Positions 10,009 through 20,347 of a stretch of DNA of 33,927 nt are shown here, piece after piece. The translations under genes and the position numbers were made by a program. Origin of the DNA: Stagonosporopsis chrysanthemi (taxonomy: Eukaryota > Ascomycota > Dothideomycetes > Pleosporales > Didymellaceae); the NCBI GenBank assembly GCA_022560025.1, contig JAFISE010000260.1, positions 1 to 33,927 on the forward strand. Reading direction: 5' to 3'. Under the pieces are notes generated by a model. It was not told the DNA's origin. It ran no database searches and saw nothing but the letters and a program-made list of their open reading frames with translations. The first letter of the stretch is position 1; each line of letters starts with the position of its first letter.

Positions 10009-10614
10009 AGATGATTGGGGTCGTTAGCGTGGGTGTGGGGAAGATTGGCGCGTCGGGAGTTGGAAGGAACGAGGCTCCATTGATGCAAGCAGGTGCCCAG
10101 ACAGTCCTGATGGACCCTTGCTACCGTAACTACCGTAACATAATCAAAGAACTCTCACGGACACCGAATTTGTTGTTCTGAAATTGACCTTCATAGTATT
10201 GCTGCTATCAGGACGTAATTCATGATGCAGATTGCTGCCCGTCTTGATACGGAATTCCTCCGGTATCTACAAGCTAAGCATCGACAGGCTGATCCTGTTC
10301 CGCACGGCTGGACCTGCTCAAAAGGGAATGGATTGTGTTTCCTGCAACGGTCCTACCCGTGGCGTAGAACAGGTCCACCTGCTGCACGACAACGTAAAGC
10401 GTGTATACATCGCGGCGTCAATTCACTGTCGCAAGCATTGGCAGCGTGAAGGGCGTCAAAACAGTCGTGGGGAACCGTCGTTGTAATTTCGTCCATGGGA
10501 TCAACAGCCTCTCGTCCGGCAGACCTGTGCGAGCGAGCTCATGATCATGATCAAACCGTCGCGTGCCTTCTACCCGAGCGCGCAGTTCCACCGCTCAAGA
10601 GACAAGACGATGCT

Positions 10615-12072
10615 TCAGTAGTAGCTGGTATTCGTCGACTGTGCAGGGAAGGCACCTGGAGCTCTATTCTGGTCTTCGTCTGCGCTGTCTTCCTCCTCAC
10701 CTTCAAATGATTCACTTGGATCAGGAGGTGCTCTCATGCGGACAAGCGAGTCTTCATCGAGAGCTGGCACGATCCACATCTTTGGTGTGTGATACTCTCG
10801 ACCAGAAGGCATACTTGCAAGCAGCGGTTCCGAGGGCGGGACCGACTGCACACCGACCTGACATAGCGTTTTAGCATGAGACCTTCTCCGTATGGACGCT
10901 CGCTCGCTTACCATGTCGTTTTGTTTCTCCCACTTCTTAAGCAGCATATCGATAATGCGACCCTCCTCGAACTTCCCTGCATCTGTGCCCCACCTTTCGC
11001 CTTTCTCGATCTTGCGATCCTCTTTCTTTTCTTGAAACTCCTTCTTCAGTTTCGAGAAGCCAAAGGACTTCTTGTCCTGTTCCATACCCAGGGATGCAAA
11101 TCCTAGCTCTTTCTTCGCGCCACGAAGCCAAGCAATGCCTTCACCCGTCTTGCCACCAGCTTCGGAGTCGCAGGCTAAGAACCGACATGCCTTGCCCTTT
11201 GCAGTCCTTCGCAGGTCGTCGACGTATTTGACTAGATCATCGCCAACTTTTGAAGACCTGCCAAGCATGGCTTGAGCTTTGGCCGCATGCTCCGAGGAAG
11301 CAAGACACAGGCGGGCGAAGAGGTGCGCGCGAACCTTGGGTATCTCAACTCCTCTGAACATCCAGTCCTTGCTGTCCTTGTTCCGATCTTCGATCACAAC
11401 AGCTGGGTATGGGTCGTCTTTGAGGACGGTAATCAATGTAGCTTCAGCCATGGTAAGCTCGGCCAGGGCACCCATCACACCCGCGGAGATGTCTATCGCT
11501 GCGGGCTGAGTGTGCCATTGCCCCGCCCTGTTGACCAGATATGTATGTACGGAATTCGCGTCGAGGAAGTGCTTCATCGCAGCTCCTATCGCCGTTGCGC
11601 GCTGCTCAGGGCTTGGAAGCGTAGCATTGTAGAGCGTATGCAGCTGTGCACGAGCTTGGAGGCTGTTGACATATGCCACGCTTGAGAGGACAAAGCAAAG
11701 CTCGCTCTCGAGGCTCTTGAGCTTGATCCGTGGGGGTTCGCGACCAGGTATCGAAGTACCAAGTGACGAGCGCCATTCAACTTCCAGCTCTTTGACCAAA
11801 ACAAGATCGATCTCTTCCCCCGCGCAAGCTGTGCCACTCAATCCGGCATCTAGTGCGAACAAGTATGGAATGTATTCGTTGAGGGCTGAGAGTACGGTCG
11901 AAAGGTTGGAAGCTTGTGAAGAGGGAGGAATGCGCTTATGGCGTTTCAATACATCGCGGACCACGCCTCGCGCTGTGGTTGCGCAGTTCGGTAAGGACGG
12001 ATGCGTGCTACTGCTGAAGTAATCGGTGAACGATATGCTTGAAGTAGTCGGTAATGCGAAAGGGTAAGGCAT
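10615..12072 (-). CDS. palC: PalC, BRO1-domain pH-response protein
   Basis: Exons 12072-10912 and 10857-10615 encode 467 residues. The N-terminus MPYPFALPTTSSISF, then HPSLPNCATTARGVVRDVLKRHKRIP and ALNEYIPYLFALD, is characteristic of PalC. The BRO1 domain covers about residues 1-370. In Aspergillus-type pH signalling, PalC binds the ESCRT-III protein Vps32 and helps recruit the Pal complex that activates PacC at alkaline pH. A basic, charged stretch (FSKLKKEFQEKKEDRKIEKGERW) precedes the only intron, and an acidic tail ends in SYY. The intron (10858-10911) is 54 nt, a multiple of three without a stop, so a retained form would add 18 residues. The spliced form is preferred because donor GTAAGC and acceptor ATGTCAG are good. 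Confidence 0.93.
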   Translation of the reverse strand: MPYPFALPTTSSISFTDYFSSSTHPSLPNCATTARGVVRDVLKRHKRIPPSSQASNLSTVLSALNEYIPYLFALDAGLSGTACAGEEIDLVLVKELEVEWRSSLGTSIPGREPPRIKLKSLESELCFVLSSVAYVNSLQARAQLHTLYNATLPSPEQRATAIGAAMKHFLDANSVHTYLVNRAGQWHTQPAAIDISAGVMGALAELTMAEATLITVLKDDPYPAVVIEDRNKDSKDWMFRGVEIPKVRAHLFARLCLASSEHAAKAQAMLGRSSKVGDDLVKYVDDLRRTAKGKACRFLACDSEAGGKTGEGIAWLRGAKKELGFASLGMEQDKKSFGFSKLKKEFQEKKEDRKIEKGERWGTDAGKFEEGRIIDMLLKKWEKQNDMVSERASIRRRSHAKTLCQVGVQSVPPSEPLLASMPSGREYHTPKMWIVPALDEDSLVRMRAPPDPSESFEGEEEDSADEDQNRAPGAFPAQSTNTSYY

Positions 12073-12501
12073 CTTGTTGTGTGCTGTTTATGGTCTGATG
12101 CAGGTACCCCAGATATTTGGTGGGGTTCTGAGACGCTAGTCTTGGCCGCATCATGATGGCTTGGACCTGTTCGTCGGAATGGACCATTCAGCCTTTACAC
12201 CGTTAGCAAATGATGATTTAGACACACTGGATGGATAGTAGGCGCATTGAAGCTGTAATAGCTTTGGTGTAGCTGGTCTCAAACCAAATCGTGCATGTTC
12301 ATCCTCTGTCTGCCAGGTATATGTACAGGTCTGCTTCAGCAGATTGACGTGAGCAATCCTCCGGTTATAGTCTTGTATAACGCCTGATACGGACCGTTAC
12401 AAGTGTGTACGCTCTGGTCAGCCTTCGCGCATCTGTCTCTCTCTGTCTCTCGACTTCCCACTTGTCTCGCCTTGAAATCCTCGGTTCGCTGCAGTGGTTC
12501 G
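12073..12501. other. Intergenic: palC promoter and 3' flank of complex I subunit gene
   Basis: No gene is seen. A frame at 12336-12575 on the minus strand overlaps the last exon of the complex I subunit in another phase and is a shadow. Confidence 0.6.
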
Positions 12502-12950
12502 CTAAGCAGCCGGCTTTGATGCCGGCATATCGTTGTAATTCTGCTGCTGGAAAAGGTAGCCCTTGATCTTGGCACTTTTGAGGAGCTCGAAGTAGCGCTC
12601 TATTGCGTTTGCGTCAGCCATGGTCAACAGAATGATCGATCTTCAAGTCCCGGCCACTGCTACAGATCTCTTCTGACTAGAATCCAAGCAGTTACTGCGG
12701 CCAGGACTCTCTATGGCACCGTACCTCGTAGATGCCCGCACTTCTCCAGGTGGTTGACTCCCTCCCTCCTGTAGCACTTGCCCATCTCTTCCCGGACCAG
12801 CCTGGCCATCATGCTCTGAACCCATTGCTCTCGGATTACGGCGTCTTGCGCGGCCTTCAAAGCAACGTTGTCCTCGTAATCAACACCGTCAAAGGTGGGC
12901 GCGACCTTTGGCTTCTTAGCCAGGAACATGGCAGACTCCGGCGTAGGCAT
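12502..12950 (-). CDS. NADH:ubiquinone oxidoreductase (complex I) small subunit, NDUFB10/PDSW type
   Basis: Exons 12950-12725 and 12599-12502 encode 107 residues. The sequence resembles the fungal ~12-kDa complex I accessory subunit: an N-terminal PESAMFLAKKP and PTFDGVDYED, then REQWVQSMMARLVREEMGKCYRREGVNHLEKCGHLR with cysteines C59 and C71, and a C-terminal RYFELLKSAKIKGYLFQQQNY. It would sit in the membrane arm of mitochondrial complex I and has no catalytic role of its own. The 125-nt intron starts with GTACGG and splits Glu76. The 3' end of the intron holds an ATG (12621-12619) in frame with exon 2. The small size and absence of a cleaved presequence fit the family. Confidence 0.85.
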
Positions 12951-13172
12951 TGTGGCGGTTCTGCGCGATGCGATGTCGATACAGGCGATTTGAAGAGGCT
13001 CCGAGGAGTTGTGTACGGTGTGGAGCTGTCAATTGGCGGCGGAGGTAGCAGGTCGTCGTCACGTCTTGCTGTGAAGTTGAGCTTCGAGATCCGCAAGCCG
13101 AACCGCGCTAGAGCACGTGATCTTGAATCATCACCATCTCAAAGTCGTCGATTGGCCTGAACCGCAAAAACT

Positions 13173-13724
13173 TCAATCATTAGTACTGGTGTCCTGACGC
13201 TTCCAGTCTCGCATCCAGCCTGGGTTTCCGGTTACGAGATTGCTCAATGTCGCTGTCACGTCCCATGCGGCCCCGGCTTTCATGTTGGGGCCCACTCCCT
13301 TTGGTAGTCCTTTTTGCTGCACCAAGGCGCTACCACCTTGGTACTTGAATTGCCAGCGCCAGGGCTCGAAACGTATTTCACTCTTCAATGTTTCAAGTGC
13401 CTCTAGTCTTTCATCTCTTCCTTGCTGACAAGCTGCACACAACCTCTCGAATTTCAAGGTTTGCAGCGGATGTATCTGACCTTCGCTGCATGGTCGTATG
13501 CTTTGGGCTGTTGAGACACCTCTGGAGACTTTCCTCCTCTCAGCTTCCATGCTGTCCGCCCTCGAGTATACGCTGGACCTGGTAGACAGCACCGAAGTTC
13601 TTTGTTGTTCTGTGTCTGGATATTGTACAAGTGCTTCCTTTGCGGCCTTGCAGAATCCGACCGGCATATCTGAGAATGCCAAATGGCCGCAGTGTAGGAA
13701 GACAAAAAGTTTGTAATAGCACAT
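13173..13724 (-). CDS. Hypothetical protein, 183 residues, Cys/His-containing N-terminus
   Basis: Unrecognised. The single-exon model starts at the ATG giving MCYYKLFVFLHCGHLAF. Starts like this, with a CGH soon after Met, occur in many uncharacterised ascomycete proteins. C12, H14, C25 and the later pair C96-x2-C99 could bind zinc, but no known finger pattern is complete. The centre is Ser/Arg-rich and the C-terminus reads GNPGWMRDWKRQDTSTND. The frame is open further upstream to 13892. I rejected that longer start because the extra 56 residues look unlike coding sequence. It stands back to back with SDC1. Confidence 0.5.
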   Translation of the reverse strand: MCYYKLFVFLHCGHLAFSDMPVGFCKAAKEALVQYPDTEQQRTSVLSTRSSVYSRADSMEAERRKVSRGVSTAQSIRPCSEGQIHPLQTLKFERLCAACQQGRDERLEALETLKSEIRFEPWRWQFKYQGGSALVQQKGLPKGVGPNMKAGAAWDVTATLSNLVTGNPGWMRDWKRQDTSTND

Positions 13725-14266
13725 ATTAATCGGCAAGTGGTATGTGTAAATCTTCGAGTCGAGGTTGGTTCTATTGACTACGTTCATATACTGGTGGATC
13801 AGCCTCTGCTGGATGAATATTCTTTGTTGGCCCTTCACGGAATCAAGCATGACCATTAACCTAAATATGGACAACAAAGGCAAAAAAGCCACAGCCTGTC
13901 CTACATCCTTGTCATGAGGGTCATACGGAAGTCAGCATGGGTCCGAGAAGTGAGAGGTAGTACTAATGAATGCTGACAACCTGTCCTTCACAAATGACTT
14001 ATTGGTAGGTAATGTCATTTATACTGTAGTAATCTGATTATGTGACTTTAGTGAGTTGCGCCCCATACGCCCATGAGTATATAGCGTTGTGAACATCTAG
14101 CTCGTTAGCGCGAACTGCATCGTCGAGTGAGCATTGAGCTCCGACTCCGGTCGCAGCACACGCTTTGCAACTCACCATCGAAACACAAAAAAGCATTAAA
14201 CACTCTCCGGCCACGCGAATCACGCGCTAAATACACACACCTTTTCAACGTCTTGGAGTAAGAATC
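13725..14266. other. Divergent intergenic region between the hypothetical gene and SDC1
   Basis: It holds the promoters of both flanking genes. It is AT-richer than its surroundings around 13960-14040. No RNA gene or conserved frame is seen. Confidence 0.55.
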
Positions 14267-14818
14267 ATGGCCGAGCCGATTCCAGATATCACGGCGCAAG
14301 TCGCTGAAACCGAGCCCACGCCCATCACAAACGGCACAACCACGACTGAAGCTGCAGATGTGACAATGGCGGACTCGGCAGATATCCCCGCGTCTGCAGA
14401 GGTCAGTCACCTTAATTGTATCAAAAGAGCCGTACTAACATATCGACAGCCAACAACCCAGACAGCGCCATTACCAGAAGCTCAGCCAGAAGCGCAAACA
14501 GAAGCGCTACCAGAAGTGCAGTCAGATGCGCCACCAGAGACACAGCCAACGCCAAATACCGCGCCCGTATCAGCACCTACACCCACACCCGCGCCCGCAG
14601 CACCCGCGTCATCGCGCAACTCACCGCATCCCACCGGACCGCAGCAAGCGCCTACGCAACCCATACCGCATGGCAGCCCGACGCGCGTGTACCTGAATCA
14701 GTATGTTACGCCGCACTTGCTGGAGGCTATGAAGCACTTGGCGACCAACGAGCCAGAGAAGCCGCTGAAATTCTTGAGCGAGTTCTTGGCTATGAAGAGT
14801 GCGGAGATCGAGGGGTGA
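14267..14818 (+). CDS. SDC1: Sdc1/Dpy-30 domain protein, COMPASS complex subunit
   Basis: Exons 14267-14401 and 14450-14818 encode 167 residues. The C-terminal ~36 residues (about 122-157) are the Dpy-30 motif: TRVYLNQYVTPHLLEAMKHL followed by EKPLKFLSEFL, a two-helix dimerisation unit. In COMPASS (Set1, H3K4 methylation) this dimer docks on the Ash2/Bre2 subunit in the nucleus. The first 120 residues are low complexity (Pro, Ala, Thr, Glu, Gln) and likely disordered, which is longer than in yeast Sdc1. The 48-nt intron is a multiple of three without a stop, so retention would insert 16 residues in the disordered part. RPS13 follows in the convergent direction. Confidence 0.9.
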   Translation: MAEPIPDITAQVAETEPTPITNGTTTTEAADVTMADSADIPASAEVSHLNCIKRAVLTYRQPTTQTAPLPEAQPEAQTEALPEVQSDAPPETQPTPNTAPVSAPTPTPAPAAPASSRNSPHPTGPQQAPTQPIPHGSPTRVYLNQYVTPHLLEAMKHLATNEPEKPLKFLSEFLAMKSAEIEG

Positions 14819-15229
14819 GAGCTGGTAGAGCAAAGCATGAGGAAGGACACACAGAGTGGAAAGAGCAGGGTAAGAGAGAGCACAGAGATCGTCGCACAAC
14901 AGTTGGATGATTTGCTCCTGTCGAAGACACACTGCAAGGACTCTACGGTGGTGGAGCATAGGACCATGCAACATTGCGGCATGCGACAAGCAATAGGCAA
15001 TTCGATTTGCTCAAGGGCGCGATTTCGTTCGGATACCCACAAAAGCGACATCACTTGCAGAAGATAATGAAATGCACGAGAATGTGTTTGAATTGAGGTA
15101 ATGCTTTTCATTCATTCCAGATCATGACCCGGCTCCCTTTTATAGGTAGTCCGTAAAGCATCCGTGCCCGTGAAACTCCAGTTGGATATTTTCTACTTCC
15201 ACGCCCACTCACATGACTTCCACACGCGC
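14819..15229. other. Convergent intergenic region, SDC1 and RPS13 3' ends
   Basis: Nothing beyond the 3' flanks of two convergent genes is seen. The frames here are shadows. Confidence 0.6.
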
Positions 15230-15902
15230 TTATGCGACAAGAGTGGAGGCGGTGGCGCTCTCGTACCTCCAGGTAGGGGGGAGGGCACCGACGGTCTTGT
15301 AGTAGCGGGAGAGACGGTGGATACGGGACTCGATGAGAATGAGGCGGCTGCGTAGTGTTAGTATCCTGTGCCCGTGATTCAGATATCGTGCCAACATACA
15401 ACTTGGAGTCCTTGTCCTTGCGGTTGGTGGAAAGGTGCTTGCGGACGGCAACAGCCTTCTTGATGAGCATGTAGAGGTCCTCGGGGATCTCGGGGGCAAG
15501 GCCTAATGGCTCCCTGTCAGCTTTGCACTAAACAGAGGCAGTTTTATATAGCGCAACAGATGCACGCGTGCAGAGCTGTGGTTGACTTGCGCTTCAACAT
15601 GGGCAGGGTACCGTACCGTTCGACTTCAAGATACGGAGGATCTTGTTACCGGTGACAACTGCGAGATGTTAGCGCTTGCGCAAAACAGATCAGGATGCGC
15701 AGAACTTACTCTTGACCTGGGCAATGCCGTGAGAGTCACGGAGGATCTCGCCGATCTGGGAAGGAGTGGCACCCTTCTTTGCGAGCTTGCCAATCTGCTC
15801 AACAACCTGCTCGGGGGTGGTCTTCAACCATGCCGGGGCATTGCGAGAGTAGGGGATGGCAGAGGACGATATGCCCTTTCCGTTGCTGTGAAGACGACCC
15901 AT
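15230..15902 (-). CDS. RPS13: 40S ribosomal protein S13 (uS15)
   Basis: Exons in transcript order are 15902-15710, 15658-15617, 15502-15400 and 15347-15230. They give 151 residues, exactly the usual eukaryotic length. Family blocks are plain: MGRLHSNGKGISSSAIPYSR, WLKTTPEQVVEQIGKLAKKG, PSQIGEILRDSHGIAQVK, GNKILRILKSNGLAPEIPEDLY, KKAVAVRKHLSTNRKDKDSK and SRIHRLSRYYKTVGALPPTW. It binds 18S rRNA in the small subunit. Introns are 51, 114 and 52 nt. In animals RPS13 introns carry snoRNA U14; I looked for C and D boxes in these three introns and saw none. Confidence 0.97.
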
Positions 15903-16687
15903 TTTCGAGGATTTGGCGAGGGGCTGGAGTTAGTACTGGAGTCGAGATGAGGCACAAGAGTTTGTCAGTGCAGTGTGTGAAGCCAGTTTCGCTTAGGAAG
16001 GCGCTAACGGGGGTGCTCGAAGAAATGGCAGGCGCACGGTTGCCAAGCCCTTCGGCGTGAACAAAATCTTCGAGCGCGCTTCTGCAATCACACAACACTG
16101 GCAGTTTCCTGATCACGCCTTGTGCTGCAGCGCGTGTAGAGTATCGCTCCAACCTTGTGATTGCACACGGCTGCGCAGGTCGACGAGACGCAATAATGCA
16201 ACTGTAAGTCCAATCATCGCACCACTTTTCTCGTTCAATGATGATTCTTCGATGCTCTTTCTGGCACCTCTTATATCAGTCCCTTTAAGGACGATGCATT
16301 CACTTCGACCATTCTGAAACACTCGCAACTGCATTCGCTCTCGTAACATGACGAAGACGGACGACCAGCGCTGATTGTCCAATAGCAGAAATTCTTCGAC
16401 ATACTGATTGCAGTTATTGTTGTTTGCGTTGTGCACCTCAAAAGTTGAGAGTCACGAAGCAGCCGACAGTATATTGACTTCTACATTGATCAGATCGATA
16501 GGTGTGACTAGTCTTTCCAGGCCCGAACGTGCCTTCTTACGCCGTTGGGGCTGCTTCCCTAGAGTCGTGCAGATCGTACGAGTGCTCCACAACCTAAAGT
16601 CAGTCGCTTTTACCATGTTCATTCTGCTTCTCAATCGCACTACAAACCCTGCACGTTACGGACACACTTTTAACGCATACATCGACC
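15903..16687. other. Divergent intergenic region between RPS13 and the TOS1-like gene
   Basis: It contains both promoters. No gene, tRNA or repeat is supported. The frame at 16408-16761 overlaps the TOS1-like signal peptide in another phase. Confidence 0.6.
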
Positions 16688-18361
16688 ATGCGACATCTCT
16701 TATATCTCGCTACCATTATCTCCCTGGCGTACAGCAGAACAGCTGGCCAGCTTTGTGCTAGCACCGCCGAGCGTGCTTCGGATGGCAACTAGTACTGCTC
16801 TGAAGTACAGGCCATCACCTACAGAAATATCAGTCAGCCTGGGGCCTACAACCGCACAACCTATGTTGATCCCAGCACTGGTATCTGCGGCCATGAGACG
16901 GTTCGCTATCCTGCAAGTGGCCCAAGTACACCACTGTTTGGAGAAGTAACCATGTCCTCCTGCTCTATGATCGTTAATGTTGACACAACAAACAGGTTTC
17001 GATGCATCTACGCGGCCCCATGAACGTTTCTCGGCTTGCTGTATATCAAGTGCCCAGTGAAGCACTCGAGATGCGAAAGCGAAGCATCGTACCCTTCTAT
17101 AATCGGCGGCGTTTTCTGGAGATGCGTGATCCGCTCAATGAAGACATGAATCTTGCGCAACCGCTTGGCAAGCGGACGTGGACAACAACTAGGGGCTGTG
17201 GCTCACTGTCTACTTTTACTACGACAGTCACCATGACAGACTGTGGAATGGAACCTATCAGACCTACAGCAACTTTGTCTAACACAACCTATGTTGGCCC
17301 ACCATTGCCGTGTCTACCTACACCCGAAATCTCGTCGACGGCCACCGACATACGGCATGATCATGAGGCACATACATCAAGCTCCAACTGCACATGTCAA
17401 AGATCGCCAACGGTTACCCACGACCTCAGCTGTCACCCCCATATTGTGCTGACGCCTACGTCAACTCGAGATTCAGACCTCCCAATTGACGTAGCTGAGA
17501 TCAGTAAGAGAGCTGCAGCTTGGGACCGTGTGGCCTACTACACATCGGTAAACCCTGCGCAAGCCACAGGGCTTTCTTTCTTGGCCAATATGGGAGACCC
17601 ACGCCAATCTGGCACCTTTGACTAGTATGGGCTATTGTGATGTTTTGCCATCTTACTAACAGGCAACAGTGCCTTTGGCAATTCACTAAGCTTCGTGACT
17701 CCCGCTGGCAACAAGGTAGCACCTCAGAGCGAACCTTTTGACGGTACACTCGAAACTTCTGAGTACGAGATCGCAGTCTTCTCCGATAAAGAGTGCGATT
17801 CAGCTTGCCCTTACTGGAGGCCAAATGCCACGTCACATTGTACGTGGGACTGCTCGTACCGTGGAGAGACTCACTGACAAGTCTGCAGATGGTTGGTCTG
17901 GATCGTCCAAAGCATTCTTCATTGAGTTCCAGATGGACCATTATCAGAACCGTGGCAGCGATTACGGCTTGATATCCGACGCACCGGCATGGTGGTTTCT
18001 CAATGCCGCTGTTCCTCGAGTTCTTCAGTACGGCAGCGACCGCAACAACATACCATGCTCCTGCTGGTCAACTGGATGTGGAGAGTTTGATGCCTTCGAG
18101 ATTTTGGGCAACGGAGAAGAGAGGGCGAAGAGCACCATGCATCGACAAGGAAATCTTGAAGGAGGCGACTCGAACTACTTCAAAAGACCTGTAGGGAGGA
18201 TGCTGAAGTTTGCGGTCGTGTGGCATTTTCCACACATCACAGCCAGAGTGATGGAAGACGACTTTGAGTTCCCAGAGTCACTGACAGAGGATCAGATCAA
18301 CGCTCTCGTGGCTTATGATCCAGATAGCTGGGTGCACTCGTTGTTTCCAATTGGCGACTGA
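16688..18361 (+). pseudogene. TOS1-like cell-wall glycosidase gene with an in-frame TAG
   Basis: Exons 16688-16945, 16996-17624, 17670-17839 and 17889-18361 join in phase over 510 codons. The start encodes a signal peptide (MRHLLYLATIISLAYS...). The C-terminal half carries the TOS1-type block (DUF2401): FGNSLSF, FSDKECD-x4-YWRPN, SSKAFFIEF, PAWWFLNAAVPRVLQYG and CSCWSTGCGEFDAFEIL. Yeast Tos1 is a covalently linked cell-wall protein thought to act on beta-1,3-glucan. Codon 35 (16790-16792) is TAG, between DGN and YCSEVQAITY, where I recall relatives having an aromatic residue (Trp or Tyr). No splice choice removes it without also losing that conserved block. Every later exon is intact, so this is a very young pseudogene, a sequencing error, or a read-through codon. 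Confidence 0.75.
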
Positions 18362-18965
18362 ACGTCTTGCACATAGCCCGAGTACATATAATGACTTTGT
18401 CGCAAGACCTCTTTCCAACCTACCTGAGACTTGCAGCCTATCTTCACGGCAGCATGAAGCCTTCTCGGCCACGTTCTCTGCAGCAACGAATACTAATTTG
18501 TTAACACCTCGCACGGAAGACCTAATCTGCGAGCGATGCGTAAAGCGGAGCGTTCACGCGGGGCGGCACAGGCATTGGGTGGCGATGACTCGCGCGGCAT
18601 GTGCTTGCCAAAGAGAGTGCCAGAAACCGAGGCAAGATTGCCGTCGGTCTGTGAAAGACCTGCCGCAACCCGGGCGATCTCGACCACAACATCGCACGCT
18701 TCCCCACGATAGTCGCTCCTACATGCACTTACAAATACACTGTTCATTTCTTTTTGCAGTACTCGATTCTGTTTGCGACTCTCGTCGAACCACCTATAAC
18801 CCATTGCGCACCCCGGCGAACCCCGCAAACTCGCTTCGACAGGCCGGATCCGCCTTTGCCAGCCCTCGACATCGGTAGCGCACCCAGTATCAACGCAGCA
18901 GCGGCGCGCCCTTCGCAACGAGCCACAAGCGCACGACGGTGCGGCGAGGAGACACATTTCCAGAC
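18362..18965. other. Intergenic: TOS1-like 3' flank and PEX13 promoter
   Basis: No gene is supported. Minus-strand frames here (18493-19059) are Arg/Ala-rich shadows overlapping PEX13. Confidence 0.6.
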
Positions 18966-20347
18966 ATGTCTGCGCCATCACCGCCAAAGCCCTGGGAAAC
19001 GAGCGGAGGAGCCACGAGTGCCTCGGTCGGTGAGTGGGCGGAGATGCAATCTGCGCCAATCGTCTCTAACGTGAATTCAGGCTTGACCGGGTCGAGCACA
19101 TCAACAACAGCAACATCAGCAAGCGCAGCACCACCACTTCCATCAGTACCAGACTCTCTCAGCACAGTCGCCAACAGGAACGCATCGACGTACTCCAACA
19201 TGAACCGAGGCTACGGCGCGTCTCCGTACAGCAGCTATGGCGGTGGCTACAACAGCTACTCCTCACCCTACGGCATGGGAGGCATGGGCGGCATGGGCTC
19301 GATGTACGGCGGTGGATACGGCGGCATGTACGGCGGCATGGGTGGGATGGGGATGGGTGGCATGTACGGCGGCGGGATGGGCATGCCTGGTGATCCGAAC
19401 AACCCGCAGAGCCTCACACAGTCTTTCAGTCAGAGCACACAGGCGACTTTCCAGCTGATTGAGAACATCGTTGGCGCGTTTGGAGGCTTTGCGCAGATGC
19501 TGCAGAGCACATACATGGCGACACATTCATCCTTTTTCGGTAAGGAACAGCCGTTTTCATGAAGCTGGGCGAGACTAATTCGCGAGCAGCCATGGTATCA
19601 GTTGCTGAGCAATTTGGCAACCTGCGACAAACGCTTGGCTCAGTGCTTGGTATCTACACATTGATGCGCTGGATTCGGACGGCTTTCGCGAAACTCACAG
19701 GACGACCCCTACCGGCAGATGCGATGGGCCTGACGCCCGCAGGCTTCCATGCATTCACCGGCAAACTGCCTGATGGCTCGCCAGCACCACCCAAGCCCTC
19801 CAAGAAGCCATTCTTCTTTTTCATTGCGGCTGTCTTCGGGCTGCCATATCTGATGGGCAAACTCATTAAAGCACTTGCACGCTCACAAGAGGAAGCTGAG
19901 AAACGCCGTATGCTAGAAAACCCACAGGCTGCGGCCGTCGATCCGAACAAGCTCGAATTTTGCCGTGCGCTGTACGATTTCACCCCGGATTCAAACATGT
20001 CAGGAATGGATTTGGCGATCAAAAAGGGCGACATGGTCGCTGTCTTGAGCAAGAGCGACCCTATGGGCAACGCATCAGAGTGGTGGAAGTGCCGCTCGCG
20101 AGACGGCAGGGTGGGATACTTGCCTGGCATCTACTTGGAGACTATCCAGCGCAAGCAGCCCGCTCAGATCACGAGCGGAAGCCAGGCTGGCAGTCCTGCA
20201 GGCAGCAGAGCGCAGACCATGACCAGCAGCAGCGCCGCAAGTCGCACTGCTACCATGACCGGAAAAACGGTTGAAGGGCCCAAGATTGAGGGCAAGGCTG
20301 GCGACATGGGCGTGGAGAGCTTCCAGAAGGGCGCCTTCTACTCTTGA
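18966..20347 (+). CDS. PEX13: Pex13, peroxisomal membrane docking protein with SH3 domain
   Basis: Exons 18966-19539 and 19590-20347 (50-nt intron splitting Ala192) encode 443 residues. The N-terminus SPPKPWE is typical of Pex13. A Gly/Tyr/Met-rich region follows at about residues 75-145 with repeats such as YGGGYGGMYGGMGG. Then come a conserved helical core (SQSTQATFQLIENIVGAFGG and AMVSVAEQFGNLRQTLGSVL) and hydrophobic segments, including KPFFFFIAAVFGLPYLMGKL. The C-terminal SH3 domain spans about residues 313-377 (ALYDF...EWWKCRSRDGRVGYLPGIYLE). Pex13 works with Pex14 to import Pex5/Pex7 cargo; YG-rich Pex13 regions can form a permeable meshwork in the pore. The start at 18966 was chosen over 18939, which adds nine residues unlike the family. 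Confidence 0.95.

Larger units (their letters stand above)
9646..10614. other. Intergenic: permease promoter region and palC 3' flank
   Basis: No supported gene. It contains a short GGCT repeat (9678-9697) and two pairs of GATA motifs (9917-9926, 9995-10008). A palindromic TGATCATGATCA element lies near 10541-10553. Open frames at 10222-10486 have no recognisable features. Confidence 0.6.

Noticed and set aside
15230..15902. snoRNA U14 in RPS13 introns
   Set aside because: U14 sits in RPS13 introns in animals, but none of the three introns here has a TGATGA C box with a matching D box, and two are only 51-52 nt.
18493..19059. 188-codon minus-strand frame
   Set aside because: It overlaps the start of PEX13 on the other strand, is Arg/Ala/Cys-rich, and has no domain.
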